DNA from: Mesorhizobium sp. LHD-90
GTDB taxonomy: Bacteria; Pseudomonadota; Alphaproteobacteria; Rhizobiales; Rhizobiaceae
Direction: 5' to 3'
DNA length: 64,000 nucleotides
Assembly (NCBI RefSeq): GCF_030929505.1
Contig: NZ_JAVFVV010000024.1
Location: forward strand, 1 to 64,000
This document shows positions 1 to 8,678 of this stretch, one piece after another (the first letter of the stretch is position 1; the number at the start of each line of letters is the position of its first letter). The notes under the pieces are model-generated. The model was not told the origin of the DNA. It saw nothing but the letters and a program-made list of their open reading frames with translations, and made no database searches. The position numbers and the translations under genes were made by a program.

Positions 1-374
1 CCAAATGAGCGATGATCCGCTCATCAGCCTGCCAGCCATGGCGCGCTGATCGTCCCGGCCCAACGCCGGAGAGCGCGGCGACCAACGCCGTCAGCTACAC
101 CACTCCCAGGGACACGATCTGGGCAGTTCTCACTCAACTCACGGTGAAATTCCAGCCAGCCGCGAGCCAGCGACGTTGTAGCGCCGCTGATAGTCCCTGC
201 GTGCCATACACCAAATTCGTGCAGGCCCGCGCTGGCTTGGCGCTGGTCCGGCGGTTGATGCTCCTAAGCGTCGACCGCTGGTCGTTTGGAGGGCTGACGG
301 TGGGACAAAAGCCTGGAAAAGCATTGGAAGTGGCTGGAAGTGCCCACGGTCCCACTAGGTCGTAAAGCTTTGTT
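1..374. other. No recognisable gene
   Basis: No open frame in these bases resembles a protein family I know. Short frames exist on both strands but lack a convincing ribosome site or domain. The stretch borders a degraded insertion sequence and may be flanking or scrambled DNA. I see no promoter or terminator that I would defend. Confidence 0.5.
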
Positions 375-379
375 ATAGC

Positions 380-694
380 TCACTTTCCGAAATCCCTCCG
401 GGCCCACCAGCCGCAATTAGAGCCTGGGCGGCTCTCTTCGCGGTAGAGCCGGTAGATGCGGTTGATCCCCGACGGCTCGCCCTCGCGCCTGAGCAGGACG
501 AACAGCCGCCGATAGCGGCGCGTGTTGGTAAGATCACGCAACCGGTCGTGCAGTTCCCTGTCCGAAGGCCGCCGCGACCGGTAGCGGATCATCGTGCGCT
601 CGGCGCCGACAATCAAACAGGCCCGCCGCTCCGACAGGCCCTTCGCGGCCTGAAGATGCGCGACGGCTTCGCGCTTGGCGACGGGCCCTACCAT
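380..694 (-). pseudogene. IS3-family transposase OrfB, truncated
   Basis: The frame begins MVGPVAKREAVAHLQ and continues SERRACLIVGAERTMIRYRS, the N-terminal HTH_21-like part of an IS3 OrfB. It keeps GEPSGINRIYRLYREE and then changes to an unrelated tail ending at 380. The DDE integrase core (rve domain, normally about 200 more residues) is missing. A few residues also seem lost near NTRRYRRLF compared with the usual family sequence. It is a dead remnant. Confidence 0.6.
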
Positions 695-953
695 TTTTTG
701 ACAGAAGCTCAGACAGCGCCGAAGCCTCCAGCATCTGGTCGGCGAGCAGCTTCTTCAGCCTGCCATTCTCCTCCTCCAACGCCCGCAGCCGCTTGGCGTC
801 AGACACCTTCATGCCGCCATACTTGGCCTTCCAGTTATACAGCGTCGCCTCGGAAATCCCGTGCTTGCGGGCCACATCGCCCGCCTTCGCCCCAGCCTCG
901 TGCTCGCGTAAAACCGCGATGATCTGCTCCTCAGTAAATCGCTTTCGCTTCAT
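534..953 (-). pseudogene. IS3-family transposase OrfA (frameshifted into orfB region)
   Basis: The protein starts MKRKRFTEEQIIAVLREHEA, a typical OrfA beginning, followed by a helix-turn-helix (about residues 20-45, KHGISEATLYNWKAKYGGM) and a leucine-zipper-like segment (ALEEENGRLKKLLADQ). I chose the ATG at 951-953 because it matches the family start. A run of six A (minus strand, opposite 693-698) lies where OrfA and OrfB overlap, the normal slippage site. In this copy the OrfA frame does not stop there but runs into the orfB region out of frame, giving an unrelated tail. Confidence 0.6.
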
Positions 954-1053
954 CGGTCCGTCCTTCAATCAAGGCCGGACTCTAATCTCAGATGGAGGAA
1001 TTGCTCGTGGCAGGACATGGCCGGCAAGACCGCGATGTGCCCAATAGAACCAT

Positions 1054-1854
1054 TCAGAAGGCGATGCGGACCATCCCGTGAGAGCCGAAATCGGCGACAA
1101 TGGCGTCGCCGGGGCGGGCCTCTACCGGGCGGACGAAAGAGCCGGAGAGCACTACGTCGCCCTCAGCGATCCGCATGTCGTACTGGTGCAGCCGTTGGGC
1201 AAGCCAGGCGATGCCCGCGGCCGGATGGTTGAGCACGCCGGCGCCCAATCCGGTTTCCTCGACCTCGCCGTTGCGCATGACGATGGCGCCCATCCACCGC
1301 ATGTCCACGTCGCGTGGTGCCATCCTCACTGAGGAAAGCACCAGGCCCGCATTGGCAGCGTTGTCGGAAACGGTGTCGAAGATGGTGCGCGCCTTCCCGG
1401 TCCCGGCGTTGACGCGTTCGATGCGCGTGTCGAGGATCTCGAGCGAGGGTGTCACATAGTCGGTCGCGTCGAGCACGTCATCGACGGTGACGCGGCCGCC
1501 GCTGAGCGGCGCCTTCATGACGAAGGCGATCTCGGCCTCGATGCGCGGCTGGATAAAGCGGTCGGGAACGATGTGTCCGCCCTCGTCGAAGAACATGTCG
1601 TCGAACAGCACGCCGGAATCGGGGATGTCGATATTGAGCGCAGACTGCATGGCCTTCGAGGTGAGGCCGATCTTCCAGCCCGTGGGCGTCAGGCCGGACG
1701 CGATCTTGCGGCGGACGAGGGCGGCCTGCACCCTATAGGCGTCGTCCAATGTGGCATCCGGGAAGTCGAGGCTGAGCAGCCGGATCTGGCGACGTTCGCG
1801 TTCCGCCTGGAAGAGCCGCGCCGCGGCGTCTTCCACTTCGTCGTCGCGCATCAT
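1054..1854 (-). CDS. hpaH: 2-oxo-hept-3-ene-1,7-dioate hydratase
   Basis: This 266-residue protein belongs to the fumarylacetoacetate-hydrolase/MhpD hydratase family and should add water to 2-oxohept-3-ene-1,7-dioate late in homoprotocatechuate degradation. Visible family features are GWKIGLTSKAMQ (about residues 45-56), PRIEAEIAFVM with paired acidic metal ligands (about 100), and a C-terminal GDAIVADFGSHGMV. Length matches E. coli HpaH (267). The start is the ATGATG at 1849-1854, overlapping the TGA of hpaG, so the two are translationally coupled. It is the last gene of the minus-strand hpaF-E-D-G-H run. Confidence 0.9.
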   Translation of the reverse strand: MMRDDEVEDAAARLFQAERERRQIRLLSLDFPDATLDDAYRVQAALVRRKIASGLTPTGWKIGLTSKAMQSALNIDIPDSGVLFDDMFFDEGGHIVPDRFIQPRIEAEIAFVMKAPLSGGRVTVDDVLDATDYVTPSLEILDTRIERVNAGTGKARTIFDTVSDNAANAGLVLSSVRMAPRDVDMRWMGAIVMRNGEVEETGLGAGVLNHPAAGIAWLAQRLHQYDMRIAEGDVVLSGSFVRPVEARPGDAIVADFGSHGMVRIAF

Positions 1855-2738
1855 CGGGCGATCTCCTCGTCGATAACACCGTTGCACAGCGTGCCGATGC
1901 CTTCGGCCTGCACCTCGACGATGTCGCCCGGCTTTAGCCAGATGGGCGGATCGAAGCGTGCGCCGGCGCCGGTCGGCGTACCGGTCACGATGACATCCCC
2001 CGGCACCAGCGTCGTGAAGGTCGAGACATAGGCGATGATCTTGCGGAAGGAGAAGATCATGCGGCCGGTGCGGTCTTTCTGCCGCACCTCGCCGTTGACG
2101 CGCGTGGTGAGTTCGATGTCGGCGATCTGCGCTTCGCTTGTGAACGGCACCAGCCACGGGCCGATCGAACCGGTATGGTCGAAGTTTTTGCCCTGCGTGA
2201 CATTGAACTTCGCATGTCGCACCCAGTCGCGGATCGTGCCCTCGTTGCATAGTGACAGCGCGGCGACGTGGCCGAGCGCGTCGCGCTCGGCGATACGGCG
2301 GCCACGCCGGCCGACAACGATGACGACCTCGCCCTCATAGTCGAGTTGCGGCGATTCCGGCGGCCTCACCAGCGGCTGGCCATGCCCGACGAAGGAGCGC
2401 GGGAAGCGCACGAAGAGCGAAGGGTTCGAAGGAGCCGCCTGGCCATCCTTGTACTCCTCGTTGCGGTCGGGATAGTTCACGCCCACGCAGACGATCTTTT
2501 CCGGGGCGGGAACGGGAATCTCGTAGGCGATCTCGTCGAGCCCGAAATCTCTCGGTAGGCCTTCGGCCTCCTCGGCGAGGTGGCGCAGCGCCTGCGCTTC
2601 GATTGCCTCGCGTAGCGTCGGCCATTCCGCGCCATGGCGGGCGGAAAGATCGACGACGCCGTCGTCCATGACCGCGCCATAGCGCCTCCGGCCCCCGGCG
2701 GTGAAAGTGACGAGGCGGGGGAAAGCGGTGCCTGTCAT
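1851..2738 (-). CDS. hpaG: FAH-family isomerase/decarboxylase of homoprotocatechuate pathway
   Basis: The 295-residue protein has one fumarylacetoacetate-hydrolase domain: KIVCVGVNYPDRNEEY, then LDYEGEVVIVVGRRGRRI (metal-binding acidic residues) and a C-terminal DVIVTGTPTGAGARFDPP motif. Context assigns it to the step after HpaF, isomerisation and/or decarboxylation of 5-oxopent-3-ene-1,2,5-tricarboxylate. E. coli HpaG is a tandem-domain protein of about 430 residues; here only one domain is present, so whether it performs both reactions is open. The start MTGTAFPRL overlaps the stop of hpaD by four bases. A longer upstream frame exists but lies inside hpaD. Confidence 0.85.
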   Translation of the reverse strand: MTGTAFPRLVTFTAGGRRRYGAVMDDGVVDLSARHGAEWPTLREAIEAQALRHLAEEAEGLPRDFGLDEIAYEIPVPAPEKIVCVGVNYPDRNEEYKDGQAAPSNPSLFVRFPRSFVGHGQPLVRPPESPQLDYEGEVVIVVGRRGRRIAERDALGHVAALSLCNEGTIRDWVRHAKFNVTQGKNFDHTGSIGPWLVPFTSEAQIADIELTTRVNGEVRQKDRTGRMIFSFRKIIAYVSTFTTLVPGDVIVTGTPTGAGARFDPPIWLKPGDIVEVQAEGIGTLCNGVIDEEIAR

Positions 2739-3715
2739 GGCGCGACGATCGGCTGGGCCTTGAGGTCGGAGTCGCGAACTTCCGCACCGGCGAAGACGCT
2801 GCCTTCCTCGAACCAGCTCCTTGGCGCCGGCGCACCCCACAGCGTCTGCCGTTGCGGGTCTTTCAGATCCCACTTGATCGGCTCGTGATCCGGATCGACC
2901 GTCTGATAGTCAGAGCAGTAGATCTCGATCCGGTGGCCGTCGGGATCGCGGATGTAGAGGAAGAAGGCGTTGGAGATGCCGTGCCGCCCGGGGCCACGCT
3001 CAATCGCGCCGATATGCCCGGTCGTCGCCATCAGGTCGAGCAGGTCGATGACGTTAAGGGGCGTGGGCACCCAGAAGGCGACGTGATGCAAGCGCGGGCC
3101 GCGGCCGTTCGTGAAGGCGATGTCGTGAACGCCGCCCTTGCGGTGGAGCCAAGCCGCCCACAGTCGCTTCGTATCCTCGTCCTCCGTGTACTCGGTGACA
3201 CGGAATCCCATTTCCGCGTAGAAGCGGGCCGACTCGTCCACGTTCGGCGAAAAGCAGTTGAAATGGTCGATCCTGAGCGGCCTTACGCCTCGATAGAGGG
3301 CGTACTTCTGGTGGATGTGCGGCAGCCGATCCATCTTGTGATAGAGTTCCAGCGGCGCGCCGTGCAGGTCGCGCGCCAGCAAGGTACGGCCCTGGTAGGG
3401 ACGCTCGATCCATCGGCTTTCGATGTCCCTTTCGCGGAAGAAGGTTACAGCGCGGTCGAGATCCTCTTCTGCGAAAACCTTGAAACCCAGAACGTCGACC
3501 TTCGCTTCCGGCTTGCGGCGCAAGACCACAGAATGGTGCCCGCGCTCCTCCATCGCTCGCAGATAGATCACTTCGTCCGTTTCGTCGGTGACCTGCAGGC
3601 CGAGCAGGTCGACGTAGAAGGCCCGGCTCTTCGCCAGGTCGGTCACGCCGAGTTCCACATGGCTCAGCCTGAGGATGTTGAAGGCCGGATAGAGATTGTG
3701 CGGCGGCAACGGCAT
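2735..3715 (-). CDS. hpaD: 3,4-dihydroxyphenylacetate 2,3-dioxygenase (VOC-type extradiol)
   Basis: The enzyme cleaves the homoprotocatechuate ring meta to a hydroxyl to give 5-carboxymethyl-2-hydroxymuconate semialdehyde. It has two vicinal-oxygen-chelate modules: about residues 14-125 (LRLSHVELGVTDLAKSRAFY) and 147-270 (LRIDHFNCFSPNVDES). Metal ligands expected from the Brevibacterium/Arthrobacter enzymes are visible as H151, H210 (in RLHHVAFW) and E264 (in RIEIYCSDY); H197 fits the catalytic second-sphere histidine. At 326 residues it resembles type I homoprotocatechuate dioxygenases and not the LigB-type HpaD of E. coli. Its stop overlaps the hpaG start. Confidence 0.92.
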   Translation of the reverse strand: MPLPPHNLYPAFNILRLSHVELGVTDLAKSRAFYVDLLGLQVTDETDEVIYLRAMEERGHHSVVLRRKPEAKVDVLGFKVFAEEDLDRAVTFFRERDIESRWIERPYQGRTLLARDLHGAPLELYHKMDRLPHIHQKYALYRGVRPLRIDHFNCFSPNVDESARFYAEMGFRVTEYTEDEDTKRLWAAWLHRKGGVHDIAFTNGRGPRLHHVAFWVPTPLNVIDLLDLMATTGHIGAIERGPGRHGISNAFFLYIRDPDGHRIEIYCSDYQTVDPDHEPIKWDLKDPQRQTLWGAPAPRSWFEEGSVFAGAEVRDSDLKAQPIVAP

Positions 3716-3764
3716 CTGTTTCTCCCAATTGTCTTCCGGGCGTCGAGAGCGCCCGGCATGGCGG

Positions 3765-5282
3765 TCAGCCGCCGAGCTTCGCTATGGCGTGTGATGAGGT
3801 CGCGAAGGAGATGTTCTTCGTTTCCATATAGAAATCGAACGACCAGTCACCGCCGTCGCGGCCGATGCCGGAATTCTTGACGCCGCCGAACGGCGTCGGC
3901 AGGTGCCGGACATTCTCGGAATTCACCCAGATCATGCCCGCCTCGAGTGCGTCGGAGAAGCGCAGCGCGCGCGTCACGTCGGACGTCCACAGGTAGCCGG
4001 CCAGACCGTAGCGCGTGTCGTTGGCGAGTTCCAGCGCCTCTGCCTCGTCGTTGAACGGCACCGCGACGAGCACCGGTCCGAAGATCTCCTCCTGTGCGAT
4101 GCGCATGCGGTTGGAGACGCCTGTGAAGAGCGTCGGCTGCACATAGGTGCCGCCTCCGGGGCCGTCCACGGCGGCGCCGCCGGCCACGATGCCGGCGCCT
4201 TCCTTCCTGCCGAGTTCGATGTAGGAGAGCACCTTAGCCTGATGCTCGGGATTGATCAGGGGCCCGATGACCGTATCGGGATCGAGCGGATGGCCGATCT
4301 TGATGCGCTTTGCCTTCTCCACGACCTTGGCCACGAAAGCATCATGCACCGACGCCTCGACCAGAAGTCGCGAGGACGAAGTGCAGCGCTCGCCGTTCAG
4401 CGAATAGACCATGAAGACCGCCGCGTCCGCTGCGCGGTCGAGGTCGGCGTCGGCGAAGACGATCACCGGATTCTTGCCGCCCAGCTCGAAATGGACGCGC
4501 TTCAGCGTCGCCGCTCCTTGCTTCATTATCAGTGAGCCCGTCGCGCTCTCGCCGACGAAGCCGATCGCCTTGATGTCGGGATGCTCGGTCAGCGCCTTGC
4601 CGGCGTCCTCGCCAAATCCGTTGACAACGTTCCACACGCCCTTGGGCAGGCCGGCTTCCTCGGCGATCTCGACCAGCAGGCGCGCCGTCAGCGGCGACAG
4701 TTCGGCAGGCTTGTGGACCACGGTGCAGCCGGCGGCGAGCGCGGGCGCGATCTTCCAGGTCGACAGCATGAAGGGTGTGTTCCACGGGGTGATGATGCCG
4801 ACCGGTCCGATCGGCTTGCGCGTGGTGATGTTGAGCTGCCCAGGAGCGTGCAGTGCCTTGCCGTCGCGGGCTTCGGACGCGCGATCGGCGAAGAAGCGGA
4901 AATTCTCCGCGCCCCGCAGCGCCGCCTTGGACATGAAGCGTAGCGACTGACCGGTGTCCATGCATTCGACGAAGGCGATCTCCTCGGCGCGTACAACGAT
5001 TGCGTCGGCTATTTTGTGCAGCAGCTTCTTGCGTGTGTCGCCCGGCATCGCCGCCCAGCCGTGGAAAGCGGCTTTGGCCGCCTTCGCGGCGCGATCGATG
5101 TCCGCCACCTTGCCATGCGCGACCTTGGCCAGCGGCTTCAAGTCGATCGGCGAGATGCTCTCGAAGGTGGCGCCGTCCCCGGCCGGAACAGCCTCGCCGG
5201 CGATGTGATTCAGTACGCCGTCGCGGCGGAAGCGCTCGAGATAGGCCTCCGCCTTCTTCAGGTTCTGTTCAAGCGCGGACAT
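3765..5282 (-). CDS. hpaE: 5-carboxymethyl-2-hydroxymuconate semialdehyde dehydrogenase
   Basis: A 505-residue aldehyde dehydrogenase that oxidises the ring-cleavage semialdehyde with NAD+. The cofactor-binding region shows GIITPWNTPFML (about 162-173) and HKPAELSPLT (190-199). The general base is E266 in FELGGKNP and the nucleophile is C300 in NGERCTSSS. Position between hpaD and hpaF supports the specific assignment over a generic ALDH. The next gene upstream, hpaF, ends 11 bases before the ATG at 5280-5282. Confidence 0.93.
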   Translation of the reverse strand: MSALEQNLKKAEAYLERFRRDGVLNHIAGEAVPAGDGATFESISPIDLKPLAKVAHGKVADIDRAAKAAKAAFHGWAAMPGDTRKKLLHKIADAIVVRAEEIAFVECMDTGQSLRFMSKAALRGAENFRFFADRASEARDGKALHAPGQLNITTRKPIGPVGIITPWNTPFMLSTWKIAPALAAGCTVVHKPAELSPLTARLLVEIAEEAGLPKGVWNVVNGFGEDAGKALTEHPDIKAIGFVGESATGSLIMKQGAATLKRVHFELGGKNPVIVFADADLDRAADAAVFMVYSLNGERCTSSSRLLVEASVHDAFVAKVVEKAKRIKIGHPLDPDTVIGPLINPEHQAKVLSYIELGRKEGAGIVAGGAAVDGPGGGTYVQPTLFTGVSNRMRIAQEEIFGPVLVAVPFNDEAEALELANDTRYGLAGYLWTSDVTRALRFSDALEAGMIWVNSENVRHLPTPFGGVKNSGIGRDGGDWSFDFYMETKNISFATSSHAIAKLGG

Positions 5283-5293
5283 GACCGCTCCTT

Positions 5294-5680
5294 CTACTTG
5301 CCGCGCAGGCGCGGATGAATGGCGTTCTTCTTCCAGCTCAGTTCCGGATCGATCTCCCGGATCTCGAGCGAGAGCGCGAAGTGAGGCGTTGCGAACAGCT
5401 TCGCGAGGTAATCGGAAGCGGCCGCGAAGATCGCCTCGCCGGTCCGCTTCTTCTCCTCGGCCGTGCGGCCGCGGCCGATCCGGAAGCTCATGTCGATGAA
5501 GCCGTTTTCAGGCAGAAGATCTGCCACGGCGTAGGCCTCCGCGCGAAATGCCCGCACCCGCACCGCGCCCGTTTCGAACAGGCCGGTGGAGAGAATCTCG
5601 CGCACCAAGACCCTGCAGAAATCGGTCATGTCGATCGCGCCATCGACATTGGCGGAGTATTCGATGGACATATGGGGCAC
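5294..5680 (-). CDS. hpaF: 5-carboxymethyl-2-hydroxymuconate delta-isomerase
   Basis: A 128-residue tautomerase-superfamily protein that isomerises 5-carboxymethyl-2-hydroxymuconate. I chose the GTG start at 5678-5680 because it gives MPH, putting proline at position 2; after methionine removal this is the catalytic Pro1 of the family, and E. coli CHMI also begins MPH. The alternative ATG three codons later would lose it. Conserved stretches include DMSFRIGRGRTAEEK and ALSLEIREIDPELSWKKN. It is the promoter-proximal gene of the minus-strand operon. Confidence 0.9.
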   Translation of the reverse strand: MPHMSIEYSANVDGAIDMTDFCRVLVREILSTGLFETGAVRVRAFRAEAYAVADLLPENGFIDMSFRIGRGRTAEEKKRTGEAIFAAASDYLAKLFATPHFALSLEIREIDPELSWKKNAIHPRLRGK

Positions 5681-5708
5681 GGCTTGCTCCCCTGCTCGCC
5701 ACGGACTT

Positions 5709-5730
5709 TAGTTAACACGTGAATTACACC
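5709..5730. promoter_or_regulatory. Candidate operator GTTAACACGTGAATTAC
   Basis: This AT-rich site, 30 bases upstream of hpaF, has a CACGTG core flanked by TTAA and AATTA, close to a palindrome in otherwise GC-rich DNA. The 11-mer CACGTGAATTA (5716-5726) recurs exactly at 36854-36864 beside the second IclR gene, and GTTAACACG recurs at 29810. A regulator site is inferred; HpaR is the local candidate. Confidence 0.45.
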
Positions 5731-5844
5731 ATGCTGCATTCATGTCAAGCACGGTTCCTTGCGCGGCGGGGCATCACTCGGACCTGCGGGCATGACAACA
5801 GCGCGCCTCATACGACGAGATTCATCGGTGTCTCCCTGGTTCGC

Positions 5845-5960
5845 AGCCAACTTTCCCAGCTGGGGGAGCGGAAAGGGCGCGGACTTTCGCGACTTCCTCT
5901 CCCGACGGGGAGCAGTAGCGAGCGAAGCGAGCCGGTGAGCAGCTCGATAGACCAGCATTG
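5845..5960. repeat. Intergenic palindromic repeat-like segment
   Basis: The segment contains CCCAGCTGGG, CTCCCGACGGGGAG and the direct repeat GCGAGCGAAGCGAGC. Such modules are typical of dispersed intergenic elements in rhizobia. It codes for nothing recognisable and lies between the hpaF promoter and hpaR. Whether other copies exist outside the window cannot be seen here. Confidence 0.4.
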
Positions 5961-6088
5961 ACCCGACTTCGCAGCCTGCTCCCTTGGACCGAAGGATTGC
6001 CGACTGCGGAAAAATCGAGGATATAGCGGGGGGTATTCAGGTCTTTAGGCCGCGCGGACACCAGGCGGCCTCCTACACCGAGGCAATC

Positions 6089-6526
6089 TTGTTACCCCCC
6101 AGCACACGCCGTTCACTGCCGATGGCTCTCCTGCGCGCGCGCGAAGTCGTGATGGCGCGGTTCCGACCGATGCTTGCCCGCCACGACATCACCGAACAGC
6201 AGTGGCGGGTGCTGCGTGTGCTGGCCGAAGCGGGCCCGCTCGAAGCAACCGAGCTTGCCGCGCGCGCCTCCATTTTGCCGCCGAGCCTGACGCGGATCAT
6301 TCGCGCCATGGAGGAGCGCAAGTTCATCACCCGAAACAAGGTCAAGGGCGACGGGCGTCGCGCCAAGCTGGCGATCAGTTCTACGGGGCTGGCGCTGATA
6401 GAAGAACTGGCGCCAGAACGTATCGCCATTTACGACGCTATCGAGCGCCGCTACGGCGTCGAGCAGCACGAAAGGCTGCTCGACCTTCTCGAGAGCCTGA
6501 TCCATTTGGAGGCGGGGGAGGAGTAG
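6089..6526 (+). CDS. hpaR: MarR-family regulator of homoprotocatechuate degradation
   Basis: A MarR winged-helix repressor with strong similarity to HpaR: the core MALLRAREVVMARFRPMLAR, then HDITEQQWRVLRVLAEAGPL and SILPPSLTRIIRAMEERKFI (recognition helix), and wing residues GDGRRAKLAIS. HpaR normally represses the meta-cleavage operon until the pathway inducer binds. Start choice is uncertain: the TTG at 6089 has GAGG five bases upstream and gives 145 residues, near the 148 of E. coli HpaR; an ATG at 6122 would shorten it, and a frame reaching 5984 would lengthen it. It lies between the two halves of the hpa cluster. Confidence 0.82.
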   Translation: MLPPSTRRSLPMALLRAREVVMARFRPMLARHDITEQQWRVLRVLAEAGPLEATELAARASILPPSLTRIIRAMEERKFITRNKVKGDGRRAKLAISSTGLALIEELAPERIAIYDAIERRYGVEQHERLLDLLESLIHLEAGEE

Positions 6527-6561
6527 CAGACCCGTCTCCCCCTCAAGAAGGGTTGAAATTG

Positions 6562-7071
6562 TTATCCGCCAAAGCTCCCAAGCGCGGTCGGTTGCCTGTA
6601 GCAGCGGTCGACATAGAGCAGCGCCGCCTCGCCGCTGCCATGGCGGATATCGACGACACGGCCGAACATGACGTTATGGCTGCCGACGCGATGTACGTTG
6701 TCGGTCTCGCAGTCGAAGGAGACGATGGCGTCGGTCAGCGCGGGCACGCCGGAAGGCATGATCTGCCAGCTTGCCGCCTGGTAGCGCTCGGTCATGTCGC
6801 GGATGGCGCCGGCAAATTTGGCTGCCAGATGCATGTGCTGCTGCGTCAGCACGTTGACGCAGAAGCGGCGATTGGCGAGGAACAAGGCCGTCTGCGCCGA
6901 GCGTTCGTTCATGCAGACAAGCAGCGTGGGCGGGTTGTCGGAAACGCTGCACATGGCGGTGGCGGTGAAGCCGCCACGGCCAGCCGGCCCGTCGGTGGTG
7001 ACGATGTTGACCGGCGCGCAGACCCGCGCCATCGCGTTGCGGAAATCCAACTGCGAGACCTGCGCCTCCAT
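6562..7071 (-). CDS. hpaC: 4-hydroxyphenylacetate 3-monooxygenase, flavin reductase component
   Basis: A 169-residue flavin reductase that supplies reduced FAD to HpaB. It matches the HpaC family from the start: LDFRNAMARVCAPVNIVTTD, then GGFTATAMCSVSDNPPTLLV (flavin binding) and RRFCVNVLTQQH, with SHNVMFGRVVDIRHG near the C-terminus. I start at the ATG 7069-7071; longer frames run back into hpaB and add a non-family tail. It lies ten bases downstream of hpaB on the same strand and is surely co-transcribed. Confidence 0.92.
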   Translation of the reverse strand: MEAQVSQLDFRNAMARVCAPVNIVTTDGPAGRGGFTATAMCSVSDNPPTLLVCMNERSAQTALFLANRRFCVNVLTQQHMHLAAKFAGAIRDMTERYQAASWQIMPSGVPALTDAIVSFDCETDNVHRVGSHNVMFGRVVDIRHGSGEAALLYVDRCYRQPTALGSFGG

Positions 7072-7081
7072 TGCACCGGTC

Positions 7082-8626
7082 TCACCCGGCGGGGCCGGCA
7101 AGTGGCGGCAGCCACGTATCGCCGGTCCAGCCCTTCTCGTCATAGTCGGCCATGCAGGCGTCGACCAGGCCTTCCATTTCCTTGAGCCGCCCGCCGCGCT
7201 CGGCACCTTTCAGCACCTGCAGCCGAACCTCTTCCTGCGCGCCGGCATAGTTCAGTTCGTAGAGCGCATGCCGTCCGCCGAACTCGGTGCCGGTTGCGTC
7301 CCAGAGCAGCTTCATGATCTTGATGCGCTCGACATGGCCCATATCGTTCGATCCGCGCACATACTGTGCGAGGTAGCGGTCGATTTCCGGATTGTCGAAG
7401 TCCCTGGCGGAGGATGGCAGGTAGATCAGCCCCGAGGCGATCACCTTGCGTACCGTCTCGATGACGCGCGGATAGGCTTCCGACATGAAGGTGCGGTAAG
7501 CAAGCGCCGCCTCCAGGTTTGGCAGCACCGCGCCACCCGCCCAGGGGATCGGATTGTGCGCCATGGCGTTTGAAAAGCTCCAGAACATGTGGCGCAGCGC
7601 GATGACTTCGCCAAGTGCCGCCTGGTTGCCTCGAAAGGTGTCGCCGCCAGTTGCTCTCAGCCCCTTTGCAAGCAACCCCGCTAGAAAGTCGAGCTTTACC
7701 GAAAAGCGGGTACAGCCCTGAAAACAGTAGCCGTGCATGAAACCCGACGCCGGATGGAACGACAGTATTTTTTGCGCGTCGCGCAGCACCAGAACGTCCT
7801 CCCAGGGGATGAAGACGTCGTCGAGCACCAGGATGGCATCGTTCTCGTCGAAGCGCGACGAGAGCGGATAGTCGAACGGGTGGCCGACGGTGTTCGCCGT
7901 CTGCTCGTAGGAGACGCGGCAGAACATCTTTATGCCGGGCGCGTTCATCGGCACTATGAACATCACCGATAGTGACGGGTCCTCGGTGACCGTCGCCGAG
8001 CTCTGCGCGAGGAAATTATAGTGGGTCAGTGCCGATGACGTTGCAACGACCTTGGCGCCCGAGACCCAGATGCCCGCATCGTTCTCCCTGGTGATGTGTA
8101 CGAACACGTCCTTCACCTGCTCGGCCGGCTTGTGGCGGTCGATCGGCGGGTTGACGATCGCGTGGTTCATGAACAGGGCGGCTTCCTGAGCACGCTTGTG
8201 CCAGGCGAGCGCGTTCTCCCGGAAAGGTCCGTACCACTCCGCATTGGCGCCGAGCGTGTTCATCAGCGCCGCCTTGTAGTCGGCGGTGCGGCCCATCCAG
8301 CCATAGGTCTTGCGCGCCCAGTGGGCGATCGCGCCTTGCTGCGCGACGAGCTCGGCTGCGGACCGCGCGACGCGGAAATATTTGTGCGTGTAGCCGCCCG
8401 AGCCCGTGTCCGTCGGGACAGTCAGCACTTCCTGCTGAGCGGGATCGTGAAGCGCATCATAGAGGCGTGCCAGCGAGCGTGCGGAGTTGCGCATGGCCGG
8501 GTGCGAAGTCACGTCCGAGACCCGCTCGCCATTGATGAAGACCTCACGGCCATCCCGCAGGCTTTCGAGATATTCGGCGCCGGTGAACGGCCTGGTTCTG
8601 TCGGCGCGAAAGTCTTCTGATCGCAT
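7082..8626 (-). CDS. hpaB: 4-hydroxyphenylacetate 3-monooxygenase, oxygenase component
   Basis: The large FADH2-using oxygenase of the two-component hydroxylase, converting 4-hydroxyphenylacetate to 3,4-dihydroxyphenylacetate. The 514-residue length and sequence fit HpaB: TGAEYLESLRDGREVFINGE at the N-terminus, YKAALMNTLGANAEWYGPF, HITRENDAGIWVSGAKVVAT (about 178-197), and RYLAQYVRGSNDMGHVERIK with LLWDATGTEFGGRHALYELN near the end. It pairs with hpaC and faces the activator gene hpaA across only 52 bases. Confidence 0.95.
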   Translation of the reverse strand: MRSEDFRADRTRPFTGAEYLESLRDGREVFINGERVSDVTSHPAMRNSARSLARLYDALHDPAQQEVLTVPTDTGSGGYTHKYFRVARSAAELVAQQGAIAHWARKTYGWMGRTADYKAALMNTLGANAEWYGPFRENALAWHKRAQEAALFMNHAIVNPPIDRHKPAEQVKDVFVHITRENDAGIWVSGAKVVATSSALTHYNFLAQSSATVTEDPSLSVMFIVPMNAPGIKMFCRVSYEQTANTVGHPFDYPLSSRFDENDAILVLDDVFIPWEDVLVLRDAQKILSFHPASGFMHGYCFQGCTRFSVKLDFLAGLLAKGLRATGGDTFRGNQAALGEVIALRHMFWSFSNAMAHNPIPWAGGAVLPNLEAALAYRTFMSEAYPRVIETVRKVIASGLIYLPSSARDFDNPEIDRYLAQYVRGSNDMGHVERIKIMKLLWDATGTEFGGRHALYELNYAGAQEEVRLQVLKGAERGGRLKEMEGLVDACMADYDEKGWTGDTWLPPLAGPAG

Positions 8627-8678
8627 CGTCTGGCTCCGTAGATTCTGCCGAGAGTAGCCTCGCGGCCCACAATCGTTT

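Larger units (their letters stand above)
375..1015 (-). mobile_element. IS3-family insertion sequence, internally deleted
   Basis: The element reads on the minus strand. It contains an orfA with the usual N-terminal helix-turn-helix and only the first part of orfB. After the codons for RLYREE (near 437) the sequence jumps to GCTCTAATTGCGGCTGG, which resembles the 3' end of this IS group, so most of the orfB integrase core has been deleted. Both ends carry CCTCC followed by ATTAGAG on the inward side (minus strand near 990-975; plus strand near 397-421), consistent with imperfect terminal inverted repeats. The exact outer ends are approximate. The element cannot encode a complete transposase. 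Confidence 0.55.

Noticed and set aside
12-365. Possible small genes on either strand
   Set aside because: No ribosome site or recognisable domain, and the region borders a degraded IS.
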